Assembly: GCA_963817405.1 (NCBI GenBank)
Contig: CAWFNW010000003.1
Location: 248,001 to 312,000 of the forward strand
Reading direction: 5' to 3'
Origin: CAWFNW01 sp963817405
Lineage (GTDB): Bacteria > Actinomycetota > Coriobacteriia > Anaerosomatales > Anaerosomataceae
Length of the DNA stretch: 64,000 bases
The notes under the pieces were generated by a model, which saw only the letters and a program-made list of their open reading frames with translations, ran no database searches and had not been told where the DNA came from. Each line of letters starts with the position of its first letter. Within the stretch, counting starts at the first letter, position 1. The translations under genes and the position numbers were made by a program. Positions 41,209-51,690 of the stretch are shown here, one piece after another.

Positions 41209-42996
41209 CTACATCGGGACGGTGATGCCCATAGCCGCGGCAGTCTCGGGCACGAAGTCGTACACGCTGTCGAGGTCGGCATCGGTCACGGTGAAGACTG
41301 CGTCGTGCGGCGGGAGCTGCTCGGTCAGCATGAAAGCGGGCATCCGGTCGTCTTCGGCGGTCATGCCTGCGCCCTCGTTGAAGAGCCGCTCCATCGTGAG
41401 CGCCTGCTTGCCAAGCAGCATCAGTGCGTCGGTGTCCCACTTCTCGCCGGTGTGCGCCTCTGCCATCTCGTAGATCGCCTCGAAGGCGGCCGGGATGTCC
41501 AGGACCGCGAACGCGACGAAGATGCAGAAGCCGAGCGAGTCGAGCATCCCCGTGGCGATCTGCAGGCCCTGCGACAACGCTGCTTGGCCCTCGGGTTTCA
41601 GGGGATCGACGCTGCCGCCCACGCCGAGCACGTTCGCCGTGATCGAGTAGCCGGCGGTGTGGTCCGCGCCCTGCGTGCTCGTGGCGTAGGTGACACCGAT
41701 GCCCTGGATCGGGCGCGGGTCGTATGCCGGCATCGCTTGGTGTTTGACGACCGGGATGCGGGTCACGCCAAAGGCGTGGCCGGTCGCCTCGGCGCCGTCG
41801 CCGATGATCCGGCCAAGCTCTGTCCCCTTGGCAACATCCTCCTGAATGACGCGCAGCGCACCCTTGCCATCGCCGAACGCGAGCTTGCCGGATTCCATGT
41901 AGACGCCGAGTGCGACGCCGGTCTCGATGGTGTCCAGTCCGACGTCGCTGATCGCGCGGTCCAGGTACGCGACCTCGTCCATGTCGCCGATGCCGCAGTC
42001 GGCGCCCAGCGACCAGGCGTTCTCGTATTCGACGCCCTTGGTTATGTACTTCCCGTCCTTGTCCACGTAGTAGCGCGAGCACTGGATGACGCAGCCGGTG
42101 TGGCAGCCGTGCTTGACGTTGCCGCCACGCTCGACCGTTATCTCGCGCATCTTCTCGCCGCTGATGCCGTCGACGAGCTCGAAACGGCCGCTGGAGAAGT
42201 TGCGGGTGGGATAGCCGCCGGCCTCGTTGATGATATTGGCGAGCACGTTGGTGCCGTACGTCGGCAGGCCCTGGCCCGTGACCGCGTGCTCGTTGAGCGC
42301 CGCCGCCATCTTCTTGACCGCCGCGTTGAATGCGTCGCGGTCGGCGTGCTCCACGTAGGGAAGGCCCTCATCTACGATGGTGATGGCCTTGAGCCCCTTG
42401 CTGCCCATGACCGCCCCAAGCCCGCCACGGCCGGCCCAGCGGTTGGGGATGTTCTTCGGGTCGCTGACGACGACGCCGGCAGCCTTCATCCCCATTTCGC
42501 CCGCGGGTCCGATGGTGATGACGGCGAACTTCTTGGCATCTCCCATCGCGGCCGCGACCTTGTCGTAGGTGTCGTACACACCGAGGCCGGCAAGCGTATC
42601 GTCCCGTACGAGCTCCGCGGAGCCGTCGGCGGCGATCTTCAGGACGTAGCGGGCGTCCTTGTCGGCCGCCATGCCCTCGACCACGATCGCGGCGATGCCG
42701 ACCTTTGCGAGTGCGTGGGCGGCCTGCCCTCCCGAGTTCGACTCCTTGATGCCGCCGGTCAGCGGGCTCTTGGCCCCAAACGAGAGTCGGCCACCGTTGG
42801 GGGCCGTGGTGCCTGCGAGCGTCCCCGGCGCGATCACGAGCTTGTTCTCGGGGCCGAGCGGGTCCGCCTTCGGCGGAACTTCGTTGAAGATGATCGCGTC
42901 GGTGAGCGCGCGACCGCCCCAACGCGACCATTCACTCGGGAACGGCTCGTCCTTGACGGACAGGTCGCTCATGTTGACGCGAAGGATCTTCTTCAT
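41209..42996 (-). CDS. aor: Aldehyde:ferredoxin oxidoreductase family protein
   Basis: A 595-residue tungsto/molybdo-bispterin enzyme. The N-terminal domain (KKILRVNMSDLSV ... WGGRALTDAII, GTTAPNGGRLSFGAKSPLTGG) and NRWAGRGGLGAVMGSKGLKAI are AOR family hallmarks. The 4Fe-4S ligands are HGCHTGCVIQC and a fourth Cys in LDSLGFCIF; DHTAGYS and AWSLGADCGIGDMD are further cofactor blocks. It oxidises aldehydes to acids with ferredoxin, or the reverse; the exact substrate is not visible. ATG 42996 follows GGGAGG. It is the first gene of an operon with moaD and the ThiF-like gene. Confidence 0.9.
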   Translation of the reverse strand: MKKILRVNMSDLSVKDEPFPSEWSRWGGRALTDAIIFNEVPPKADPLGPENKLVIAPGTLAGTTAPNGGRLSFGAKSPLTGGIKESNSGGQAAHALAKVGIAAIVVEGMAADKDARYVLKIAADGSAELVRDDTLAGLGVYDTYDKVAAAMGDAKKFAVITIGPAGEMGMKAAGVVVSDPKNIPNRWAGRGGLGAVMGSKGLKAITIVDEGLPYVEHADRDAFNAAVKKMAAALNEHAVTGQGLPTYGTNVLANIINEAGGYPTRNFSSGRFELVDGISGEKMREITVERGGNVKHGCHTGCVIQCSRYYVDKDGKYITKGVEYENAWSLGADCGIGDMDEVAYLDRAISDVGLDTIETGVALGVYMESGKLAFGDGKGALRVIQEDVAKGTELGRIIGDGAEATGHAFGVTRIPVVKHQAMPAYDPRPIQGIGVTYATSTQGADHTAGYSITANVLGVGGSVDPLKPEGQAALSQGLQIATGMLDSLGFCIFVAFAVLDIPAAFEAIYEMAEAHTGEKWDTDALMLLGKQALTMERLFNEGAGMTAEDDRMPAFMLTEQLPPHDAVFTVTDADLDSVYDFVPETAAAMGITVPM

Positions 42997-43231
42997 CGGC
43001 AGCCTCCCTGTTCAGGCCGAACGTCCCTGTGACGCTCGGCGCTTGGACCCTGACCCTACTGATAGCGCGCCACATCTCTACTTCGCGGGCGCGTCCCTCC
43101 CTCCCGGGGACGAGAATCACTCCAACACTAGTTATTGCCCAATCCGCGGCACTGTCGATACATCTGGGCCGACGACTTCCATGCGTTTCTCGTGAACGGC
43201 GCATCCCTGCTGCTCCGGGAATGGCCGGTGC

Positions 43232-43308
43232 TATACTCATATGCCCATCAGGCAGGGCTCCTGGACCTCGCCAGACGAGGCCGGGACGGCTGGGAAGGAG
43301 CCCGTTTC
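43232..43308 (+). promoter_or_regulatory. Promoter and structured leader of panB
   Basis: TATACT (43232-43237) is a -10 element. The roughly 65-base leader contains GGGCTCC (43255-43261), which can pair with GGAGCCC (43297-43303). That pairing buries the AAGGAG ribosome site. An inner hairpin CCTCG/CGAGG (43266-43280) strengthens it. The rest of the 312-bp gap 42997-43231, divergent from the aor gene, shows nothing else recognisable. Confidence 0.4.
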
Positions 43309-44190
43309 ATGAGCGCCGGAACACGCGGCACGGCTCGAGTCACCGTTTCATCGTTCGCCGCCTCCAAGGCATCCGGCACGCCCATCGCCATGGTCACCGC
43401 GTACGACGCGCCGGGCGCGCGACTGGCCGAGGAGGCCGGCGTCGACGCGATCCTGGTCGGGGACTCGCTGGGGATGACGGTTCTGGGCTACGACAGCACG
43501 CTCCCGGTCACCATGGACGACATGGTTCGCCATACCGCGGCTGTCTCGCGCGCGACGTCACGCGCGATGGTCGTGGCCGACATGCCGTTCGGTTCGTACC
43601 AGGCGTCGAGCGACGACGCGGTCACGAACGCCGCGCGCCTGCTCGCCGAGGGCGGCGCAGCGGCGGTCAAGCTGGAGGGTGGCGTTGCCGTCGCCCCGCT
43701 CGTCGACCGCCTCGTCTCCGCCGGCATCCCGGTGATGGGCCACATCGGCCTGACGCCGCAGTCGGTCCACGCGTTCGGCGGCTACCGCGTGCAGGGTCGA
43801 GACACGGACGCCGCGCTCGCGCTCGTCGGCGACGCGCTCGCACTGGAGGAAGCCGGGGCCTTCGCGGTCGTGCTGGAACTCGTCCCCGCGGAGCTCGCCG
43901 CGATCATCACCGAAGAGCTCGACATCCCCACGATCGGCATCGGCGCGGGCGGCTTCTGCGACGGTCAGGTGCAGGTCTTCCACGACCTGCTCGGCCTGGG
44001 TACGTTCACGCCGAGGCACGCCCGCCAGTACGCGGATGCCGGCGCCGCGATACGAGACGCGCTCAGCGCGTACGCAGCCGACGTTCGCACGGGCGCGTTC
44101 CCGTCCGAGGAGAACCTGACGCATCTCGCCGAGGAGGTCCTCGCGGAGCTCGAGACGGCGCTGCCGCCGACCGAGGGGGAGGACGCGTAG
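43309..44190 (+). CDS. panB: 3-methyl-2-oxobutanoate hydroxymethyltransferase
   Basis: A 293-residue (beta/alpha)8 enzyme that makes ketopantoate. Family blocks are VTAYDAPGARLAEEAGVDAILVGDSLGM, KLEGG, MGHIGLTPQSVHAFGGYRVQGR, and IGIGAGGFCDGQVQVFHDLLGL. ATG 43309 follows AAGGAG; the frame upstream to 43135 covers the promoter. panC begins directly after the stop. Confidence 0.93.
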   Translation: MSAGTRGTARVTVSSFAASKASGTPIAMVTAYDAPGARLAEEAGVDAILVGDSLGMTVLGYDSTLPVTMDDMVRHTAAVSRATSRAMVVADMPFGSYQASSDDAVTNAARLLAEGGAAAVKLEGGVAVAPLVDRLVSAGIPVMGHIGLTPQSVHAFGGYRVQGRDTDAALALVGDALALEEAGAFAVVLELVPAELAAIITEELDIPTIGIGAGGFCDGQVQVFHDLLGLGTFTPRHARQYADAGAAIRDALSAYAADVRTGAFPSEENLTHLAEEVLAELETALPPTEGEDA

Positions 44191-45043
44191 ATGGAACGGG
44201 TGTACTCCAAGGAGGAGGTGCGGCAGGCGATCGCCGCCGCCAAGCGCGAGGGCAAGCGCGTGGCGCTCGTGCCCACGATGGGCGCGCTGCACGAGGGGCA
44301 CCTGTCGCTCGTGCGAGGCGCCTGCAGCCGAGCCGACTACGTCGCGGTCTCCGTCTTCGTGAACCCGACGCAGTTCGGCCCCGGCGAGGACTTCGCCGCC
44401 TACCCGCGAGACATCGCGCACGACATCGAGCTGCTGGCGGCCGAGGGCGCCGACCTCGTCTTCTCGCCGTCGGTGGAGACGATGTACGCGCCCGACGCGC
44501 AGGTGACCGTCGAGCCGGGGCCGCTCAGCACGGTCTGGGAAGGCGCGAGCCGTCCCGGACACTTCAGCGGCGTGTGTACCGTCGTGACGAAGCTCTTCTC
44601 GACCTTCCAGCCCGACCTCGCGTTCTTCGGCGAGAAGGACTTCCAGCAACTCGTGGTCATCCGGCGCCTGGTGCAGGACCTCGATATGCCCGTGCGCGTG
44701 GTGGGTGCCCCGACCGTGCGCGAGCACGACGGGCTCGCTCTCTCCAGCCGCAACGTCAACCTGTCACCCGAGGAGCGGCGTGCGGCGACCGTGCTCTACC
44801 GAGCGCTCCGCACTGCCGAGACGCTCGCGCTTGGGGGCGAAGCCGGTCCGGCCACGCTCGCCGACGCGATGCGCGACGTCGTGGCCGATGAGCCGCTCGC
44901 CGCGCTCGACTACGCGGCCGTCGTCGATGCCGTGACGCTCGCCGAGGCGAGCGACACGACGCAGCCCGCTCGCGCGATCATCGCGGCCCGCGTGGGCGCC
45001 ACTCGGCTGATCGACAACATGGCCATCGTCTTTGGAGCCTCCG

Positions 45044-45057
<14 letters not shown>
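44191..45057 (+). CDS. panC: Pantothenate synthetase
   Basis: A 288-residue ligase joining pantoate and beta-alanine. It has PTMGALHEGHLSLVR (HIGH-like), FVNPTQFGPGEDF, FGEKDFQQLVVIRR and GLALSSRNV. The start abuts the panB stop; its end overlaps nadA by 14 bases. Confidence 0.93.
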
Positions 45058-45978
<921 letters not shown>

Positions 45979-45982
<4 letters not shown>

Positions 45983-47682
45983 CGGCAGCCGCGGCAGGCA
46001 CGGCGAGCGGACCTGCCCGGACGCAGGGGCGCTACCTCATGGGCTTCGACACAGCGGCGCTCCCCGCGCGCACGTGCGAGGTGCTCGTCGTCGGAAGCGG
46101 CATCGCGGGGCTCGTCGCGGCGCTTGAAGCTGCGCGCTTCGCGCAGGTGCTGCTGGTGACGAAGGGCGCGCTCACCGAGACCGCCACCTGGTACGCGCAG
46201 GGCGGCATCGCCGGCGCGGTTGGCGAGGCCGACTCGATCGAGCTCCACAAGGCCGACACGCTCGTGGTGGGGCAGGGCCTGTGCGATCCGGCGGTCGTGC
46301 GTGCGGTGGTGTCCGAGGCTCCGGAGGCGCTCGCCGCGCTCGCAGCACTCGGCGTCGCGTTCAGTCGGGGCGCGGATGGCGCCGTCGAACTCGCCCGTGA
46401 GGGCGGCCACAGCCTCCCGCGCGTGCTCCATACGGGCGACGCCACCGGCGCGGGCGTGCAGGCCGCGCTCACCGAGGCCGTGCGTACGACTCCCGGCATC
46501 GAGATCGTCGAGCACGCGTTCCTGCTCGACCTGCTGACCGACGACGGCCACTGCGTGGGCGCGCTCGTGCGCGAGCACGACGCCGCGCCGCCAACCGCCA
46601 TCTTCGCCGGAGCGACGGTGCTTGCCACCGGCGGCTGCGGCCAGGTCTACCGAGTGACGACCAATCCAGCCGTGGCCACGGGTGACGGCATCGCAGCCGC
46701 GTGGCGCGCGTGTGCCGAGATCGCCGACATGGAGTTCGTGCAGTTCCACCCGACCGCGCTCGACAGCAGCGCGAGCCCGCGCTTCCTCATCACCGAGGCG
46801 CTTCGCGGCGAGGGCGCTTACCTTCTCGACTGTGACCAACAGCGCTTCATGCTCGGCATCCACCCGCTCGCCGAGCTTGCGCCGCGCGACATCGTGAGCC
46901 GCGAGATCGAGCGTGTCATGGCTCGCTGCCACCGGCCGAACGTCTGGCTCGACGCGCGACACCTCGGCGAGGAGTACCTTCGCGCGCGATTCCCCCACAT
47001 CTGGGAGGCGTGCATCGAGGCGGGCTACGACCTCTCGCGGGACCTCGTCCCGGTGGCGCCCGCCGCGCACTATCTCGTCGGCGGCGTGCTCGTCGACGTG
47101 AACGGGCACTCCTCGCTGCCGGGCCTCTACGCCTCCGGCGAGGTCGCCTCAAGCGGCCTGCACGGCGCCAACCGGCTCGCCAGCAACTCCCTTCTGGAAG
47201 GTCTCGTCTTTTCGCGGCGGATCGGCCGCGAGCTCGCCGACGAGGACCTTAACCCGAGCACTCCGCATATCGTGGGCGTGGCCCCCGTGCCCGCTCCGGG
47301 TGCGGTCGCGGACGTCGGCGGCGAGGCGCCCGCCGACGTCCGCGCGCGGGTGCAGGCACTCATGAGCTCCCGCGTTGCGATGACCCGCGACGGGGCCGGG
47401 CTCGCCGAGGCGGCCGAGGCGCTCGCCGACGCCGCCGACTCGCTTGCTCCCGACGGGATCGTCGCCGCCGAGGCGCGCAACCTGCTCACCGTCGCCGACC
47501 TCATCGTGGCGGCGGCTCGCTACCGCGAGGAGAGCCGCGGCACGCACTTCCGCGCCGACTTCCCGAAGCGCGACGACGCGCGCTGGCGCGTGCGGACCGT
47601 GTGGCGCCGCGACACGCTCGAGCCGCGGGAAATGCCCGTGCGCGACCACGCCACGGCGTCGCCCGAAGGGGGAGCCGCATGA
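45979..47682 (+). CDS. nadB: L-aspartate oxidase
   Basis: A 567-residue flavoprotein that oxidises aspartate to iminoaspartate for NadA. The FAD motif is VLVVGSGIAGLVAALEAA; TWYAQGGIAGAV, GGHSLPRVLHTGDATG, FVQFHPTAL and HGANRLASNSLLEGLVF follow. With no oxygen, fumarate or a quinone would be the acceptor. GTG 45979 overlaps the nadA stop; the longer frame is a shadow of nadA. A 20-residue N-terminal extension precedes the FAD fold. Confidence 0.92.
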
Positions 47683-48632
47683 CGCGCGTGCTGCCACCGC
47701 TCCCCGAGATCGACACCCTGCTCGCCGCGGTGCTCGCCGAGGACCTCGGCGTTGTGCCCGCGCGCCTCGTCGGCGCGCGCGGCGCGGGCGACCCCGCGCT
47801 GCTGGACCGCGACGTGACCTCGGCAGCAGTCATCCCGCGCGGCGACACGTTCGAGGGCACGGTCGTCGCCCGCGCCGGCGGCGTGGTGTGCGGGCTGCTG
47901 GTGGCAGCGCGCGCGTGGGAGCTCCTGGCGGACGCCTGCGGCATGCCCGACGCGATCGACGTCTTCCCGCTTCTCGCCGAGGGGACGCTCGCGGAGCCCG
48001 GCACGGCCGTGCTCGAGGTCGCGGGCGACACACGCATCGTGCTCGCGGGCGAGCGGGCCGCGCTCAACCTGCTCATGACCCTCTCAGGCATCGCGACCGA
48101 GGCCCGCCGCTGGCAGGACGCCGCCGGGGCGGCGATGCGGGTGTCTGACACGCGCAAGACGCTGCCCGCGCTGCGTACGCTCAGCAAGTATGCGGTCGCG
48201 GTCGGAGGAGCGTACAACCACCGCGTGGGCCTCTGGGACCGCGTGCTCGTCAAAGACAACCATCTCGCGCGCGCGGGCAGCGTCCGCGCCGCGGTCGATG
48301 CGGCGCGCGCCGCCCACCCGGAGCTGCGGGTCGAGGTCGAGGCCGACGTGCTGCACCAGGCGGTCGACGCGGCCCGGGCCGGGGCCGACATCATCCTGCT
48401 CGACAACATGGACGATGCGGCCGTCGCTACGGCGGTCGCCGCGATCCGGGCCGTGTGCCCGGAAGGTCACGCATGCGAGATCGAGGTCTCGGGCACGGTC
48501 ACCATCGAGCGGCTTCCCGCACTCGCCGCACTCGGCGTGGACGTCGTGTCAACGAGCGCGCTCACCCTCGCGCGCCCGCTCGACTTCGGGTTTGACGAGC
48601 AGCTTCTCGCCGATGCGACAGGGGAGCGGTAG
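47679..48632 (+). CDS. nadC: Nicotinate-nucleotide pyrophosphorylase (quinolinate PRTase)
   Basis: A 317-residue enzyme that converts quinolinate and PRPP to nicotinate mononucleotide. The blocks are ALNLLMTLSGIATEAR, DTRKTLPALRTLSKYAVAVGGAYNHRVGLWDRVLVKDNH, EVEAD and ILLDNMD. ATG 47679 overlaps nadB (ATGA), after GGGGGAG. Slightly longer than usual, with an inserted Ala/Arg-rich stretch near residue 30. Confidence 0.92.
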   Translation: MTRVLPPLPEIDTLLAAVLAEDLGVVPARLVGARGAGDPALLDRDVTSAAVIPRGDTFEGTVVARAGGVVCGLLVAARAWELLADACGMPDAIDVFPLLAEGTLAEPGTAVLEVAGDTRIVLAGERAALNLLMTLSGIATEARRWQDAAGAAMRVSDTRKTLPALRTLSKYAVAVGGAYNHRVGLWDRVLVKDNHLARAGSVRAAVDAARAAHPELRVEVEADVLHQAVDAARAGADIILLDNMDDAAVATAVAAIRAVCPEGHACEIEVSGTVTIERLPALAALGVDVVSTSALTLARPLDFGFDEQLLADATGER

Positions 48633-48633
48633 G

Positions 48634-49197
48634 GTGGCCCTCCTTCGCCGCTCATCGCGTGCGCCGAGCGCTCCGCCGCTGCCCGTCCGGGCGGACGTGC
48701 GGCGGGCCTACCTGGCGTGGGTGCGGTCGTCGCTGCCGCTTGTCGCGGTCATGCTCGTGGCGATTGCGCTCCAGCAGACGCTCATCGCCGCCGACCCGGG
48801 CGCAGCGCCCGAGGCGCCGCCACCGCTCCGCGGGATGCTGATCGCGCTCGCGGCGGGCTCGGTCATCTTCGGCCGCTCGTTCAAGGCGCGTCCGCTTCAG
48901 CTGCCCTCGGGGCAGACGTTCGAGGGGGCGGTCCGCCAAGCTCGCTCGGCGTCGTTCACGCTCCTCGGCTTCGCCATCGCACCGGTCGTGATGGGCATTC
49001 TGGTCGTGCTCATCTCGCGGTCGATCGTGGACCTCTACATGATGCTCGCCATCACCCTCCTCGGCTTCGTGACGCTCTTCCCCCGCGTTGACCAGTGGGA
49101 CGCGTGGATCCGGCACCTGACCGGCGACGACGTGCGTCGAGCCGAGGACCAGCCGACCGACCCCGCGTCCGGCTCGGCTGAGAACGGGGAGGTCTGA
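48634..49197 (+). CDS. Hypothetical membrane protein
   Basis: A 187-residue protein with four probable helices in two pairs (SSLPLVAVMLVAIALQQTLI; LRGMLIALAAGSVIFG; ASFTLLGFAIAPVVMGILVVLI; LYMMLAITLLGFVTLF) and charged ends. No family recognised. GTG 48634 starts after GGGGAG, two bases past nadC, and dedA follows, so it is in the nad-bir operon. Confidence 0.7.
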   Translation: MALLRRSSRAPSAPPLPVRADVRRAYLAWVRSSLPLVAVMLVAIALQQTLIAADPGAAPEAPPPLRGMLIALAAGSVIFGRSFKARPLQLPSGQTFEGAVRQARSASFTLLGFAIAPVVMGILVVLISRSIVDLYMMLAITLLGFVTLFPRVDQWDAWIRHLTGDDVRRAEDQPTDPASGSAENGEV

Positions 49198-49202
49198 CGT
49201 CG

Positions 49203-49949
49203 ATGGCGCCCCAGACCGGCGTGGCCGTACTCGACTGGTTCTTCTCGTTCCTCGATTCGTGGGGCTACCTGATCGTCTTCCTGTTCACCATCTTCGAGAA
49301 CCTCTTCGTGATCGGCTCGTTCACGCCGGGAGAGCTCATGGTCATGGCGGCGGGTTTCGTCACCATCAAGGGCGGTCTCGACCCGGCACTCGTGGCGGCC
49401 TCGTCGATCGCCGGCACGCTCATCGGCACCAACCTGTCGTACTACCTCGGCAGGCGGGGCGGCAGGCAGGCGCTCGAGCGATGGGGCGGGCGGTTCTTTG
49501 ACGAGGACCGCATCCGCGCCTCTGAGGAGTACTTCGAACGGCACGGCTCGCCGACGGTGCTCTTCGCGCGGTTCGCCGCCGTCTTCAAGAACTTCGTGCC
49601 TGTGATCGCCGGCATGTCGAAGATGCGCATTTGGGTCTTCGAGCTCTACACGGTCATCGGCGCGCTCATCTACACGACGCTCATGCTGATGCTCGGTCGC
49701 ATCTTCGCCGAGAACTTCGACCGAGCGATCGCTATCGCGCGCAACCTCACCTGGCTCGGCACGATTCTCCTTGTGGCCGCGCTCGCGTTTCTGCTGTGGG
49801 GACGCCGGAAGGTGCACGAACGGAGGATCGAGTCGCTCGCCGACACGGCGGACGAGCCGGCCGAGCCGCTGCTCGACGGCACGCCAGACTCAGCGGTGCT
49901 CCCGGCTCCAGCCGTCGGCGACCCGGTCGAGGACGCTGCCGATGCCTAG
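49203..49949 (+). CDS. DedA/VTT-domain membrane protein
   Basis: A 248-residue SNARE-associated-Golgi/DedA family protein. The motifs are the re-entrant segment FENLFVIGSFTPGELMVMAAGF and the FARFAAVFKNFVPVIAGMSKM block with conserved Arg and Pro. DedA proteins flip or move polyprenyl- and phospholipids. The C-terminal 45 residues are an acidic Ala/Pro-rich tail. Overlaps birA by eight bases. Confidence 0.85.
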   Translation: MAPQTGVAVLDWFFSFLDSWGYLIVFLFTIFENLFVIGSFTPGELMVMAAGFVTIKGGLDPALVAASSIAGTLIGTNLSYYLGRRGGRQALERWGGRFFDEDRIRASEEYFERHGSPTVLFARFAAVFKNFVPVIAGMSKMRIWVFELYTVIGALIYTTLMLMLGRIFAENFDRAIAIARNLTWLGTILLVAALAFLLWGRRKVHERRIESLADTADEPAEPLLDGTPDSAVLPAPAVGDPVEDAADA

Positions 49950-50931
49950 CCGCAGGGCCGAGGTCGCCTCGGCACTCGCGAACGCGGGAGCAACCGGCCT
50001 TTCAGGCGAACATCTGGCGGATCAGCTCGGCATCAGCCGCGTCGCCATCGGCAAGCACGTCGCGTCGCTCCGTCGCGACGGCTACGCGATCACGGCTCTC
50101 CGGGGTGTCGGCTACCGGCTGGACGCGCTGCCGGCAACGCTCGCGCCGGTCGAGGTCGAGCGCCTTGTCACCGACTCGCTGTGGGGCCGCATCGAGGGCA
50201 GCGTCGACACCGGCTCGACGAACGACGACTGCAAGGCGCTCGCCCGGGCAGGCGCTCCCGAGGGGACCGTGGTGGTGGCCGCCCGTCAGCATGCGGGACG
50301 GGGGCGTCTTGGGCGGTCGTGGGTCTCGCCCGAGGGCGGGGCGTATGTATCGGTGGTGCTGCGCCCGCGCATACGTCCCGAGCTGGCACCCGAACTCGCG
50401 CCTGCCGTCGCGCTCGGTATCGCCGAGGGGCTCGACACGCTCGGCGTGCGGGCGACCCTCAAGTGGCCGAACGACGTGCTTGGGGGCGACGGCAAGCTTG
50501 CGGGAGTGCTTCTGGAGATGTCGGCCGAGCTCGACTGCGTGCACTGGGTGGTCGCCGGGTGCGGCGTGAACGTCACGCGGCCCGGGGTTCCCATTCCCGG
50601 GGCGTCCTACGTCTCGGATACCACTGGGGCGTCGACAGCGGCGGTCGCGGCGGCGGTCCTCGACGGCATCGCCCGGGCGTACCGGGAGGTCACTGCTGGG
50701 GGCTTCGCGGCGGTCGCCGAACGCTATCGCGCGCGCCACGCGCTCCAGGGACCCGCGGTCGTTCGGGACCTCACCGGAGCGCTCGTCGCCGACGGGGTGA
50801 TCGAGGGCGTCGACGACCACGCACGCTTGCTGGTGCGCGGGCCGGGTGGCGTCGCTGCGGTCGTCGCAGGCGAGGTGACCCTTCGCGCCGAGAGGCACTC
50901 GAGCGTTGACGCCCGCCGGCAGGCGGGCTAG
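49942..50931 (+). CDS. birA: Biotin-[acetyl-CoA-carboxylase] ligase / biotin repressor
   Basis: A 329-residue bifunctional BirA. The N-terminal winged HTH (LSGEHLADQLGISRVAIGKHVASLRRDGY) can bind DNA. The catalytic domain has GSTNDDCK, the biotin loop QHAGRGRLGRSWVSP, KWPNDVL and GKLAGVL, and ends in the SH3-like C-terminal domain. It makes biotinyl-AMP and loads carboxylases. The DNA-binding domain implies biotin-dependent repression of targets outside this window. Confidence 0.92.
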   Translation: MPSRRAEVASALANAGATGLSGEHLADQLGISRVAIGKHVASLRRDGYAITALRGVGYRLDALPATLAPVEVERLVTDSLWGRIEGSVDTGSTNDDCKALARAGAPEGTVVVAARQHAGRGRLGRSWVSPEGGAYVSVVLRPRIRPELAPELAPAVALGIAEGLDTLGVRATLKWPNDVLGGDGKLAGVLLEMSAELDCVHWVVAGCGVNVTRPGVPIPGASYVSDTTGASTAAVAAAVLDGIARAYREVTAGGFAAVAERYRARHALQGPAVVRDLTGALVADGVIEGVDDHARLLVRGPGGVAAVVAGEVTLRAERHSSVDARRQAG

Positions 50932-50995
50932 CGTAGCACGGACTGCCGGGCGGCGTGCCCGGCGAGGACATCAGGGACATCGAGGAGGATTCTGA

Positions 50996-51430
50996 ATGGC
51001 TGCAGCTTCAGGCGACACCGTCTCCGTTCACTACACTGGCACGCTCGAGGACGGCACCACGTTCGACTCGAGTGCGGGCCGCGCGCCGCTGCTCTTCACC
51101 ATCGGGGCAGGCGACGTGATTCCCGGCTTCGAGCAGGCCGTCATCGGTCTAGAGGTTGGCGAGAAGGCGACGGTCACCATCCAGCCGCAGGATGCCTACG
51201 GTGCTGTTTTCGAAGAGGCGATCCAGACCGTGCCGCTCGACCTCTTCGGCGAGGGCCCGCCTCCGGTCGGTGCAGTGTTCTCGGTTCGTGCTGACGATGA
51301 CAGCGACCTCATGGGACGAGTTGTGGCACTCAGTGACGACCTCGTGGACGTCACGGTCGACTTCAACCACCCGCTTGCGGGCGAGACGCTGACGTTCGAG
51401 ATCGAGCTCGTCGAGATCGTCAAGGCGTAG
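50996..51430 (+). CDS. FKBP-type peptidyl-prolyl isomerase, SlyD-like
   Basis: A 144-residue protein with the FKBP core VSVHYTGTLEDGTTFDSS, VIPGFEQAVIGLEVGEK and the inserted-flap domain between (AYGAVFEEAIQTVPLDLF ... DLVDVTVDFNHPLAGETL). No His-rich metal tail, unlike E. coli SlyD. Cytoplasmic folding helper. ATG 50996 follows GAGGAGG. Confidence 0.9.
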   Translation: MAAASGDTVSVHYTGTLEDGTTFDSSAGRAPLLFTIGAGDVIPGFEQAVIGLEVGEKATVTIQPQDAYGAVFEEAIQTVPLDLFGEGPPPVGAVFSVRADDDSDLMGRVVALSDDLVDVTVDFNHPLAGETLTFEIELVEIVKA

Positions 51431-51650
51431 CATCGCCTGCGACGTTTCGGCAGCGCCACGAGATAACGCTTCGTTGACGAGGCGTTGCCTCACGACTATT
51501 GTTTGGGCATGGCTGCGGGCCCTCCCGACGGGCCGACAACGACCGGTAGCGGCGTCGGCGTTTCGGAAGGGCATTGTGCGCACCCACCGGATTCCATCCG
51601 GCCGGCTCGCACAAGCCGAGGCCATGACTTGATAGTGATGAAGCAGCGGC

Positions 51651-51671
51651 GCGGCGCCTGCCAGGCGCCGC
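51651..51671 (+). terminator. Strong hairpin ahead of the cytochrome operon
   Basis: GCGGCGCCT (51651-51659) pairs with AGGCGCCGC (51663-51671), loop of three. It ends 19 bases before the GTG of the cytochrome b gene. No T-tract; it may act on the operon leader rather than terminate. The 260-bp gap 51431-51690 shows no gene. Confidence 0.45.
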
Positions 51672-51690
51672 ACGCACACGAGGGTAGGGG

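Noticed and set aside
41305..43032. A 575-codon plus-strand open frame
   Set aside because: It is the antisense shadow of the aldehyde ferredoxin oxidoreductase gene.
43029..44891. A 620-codon plus-strand open frame
   Set aside because: It is an out-of-frame reading of panB and panC, Arg-rich without domains.
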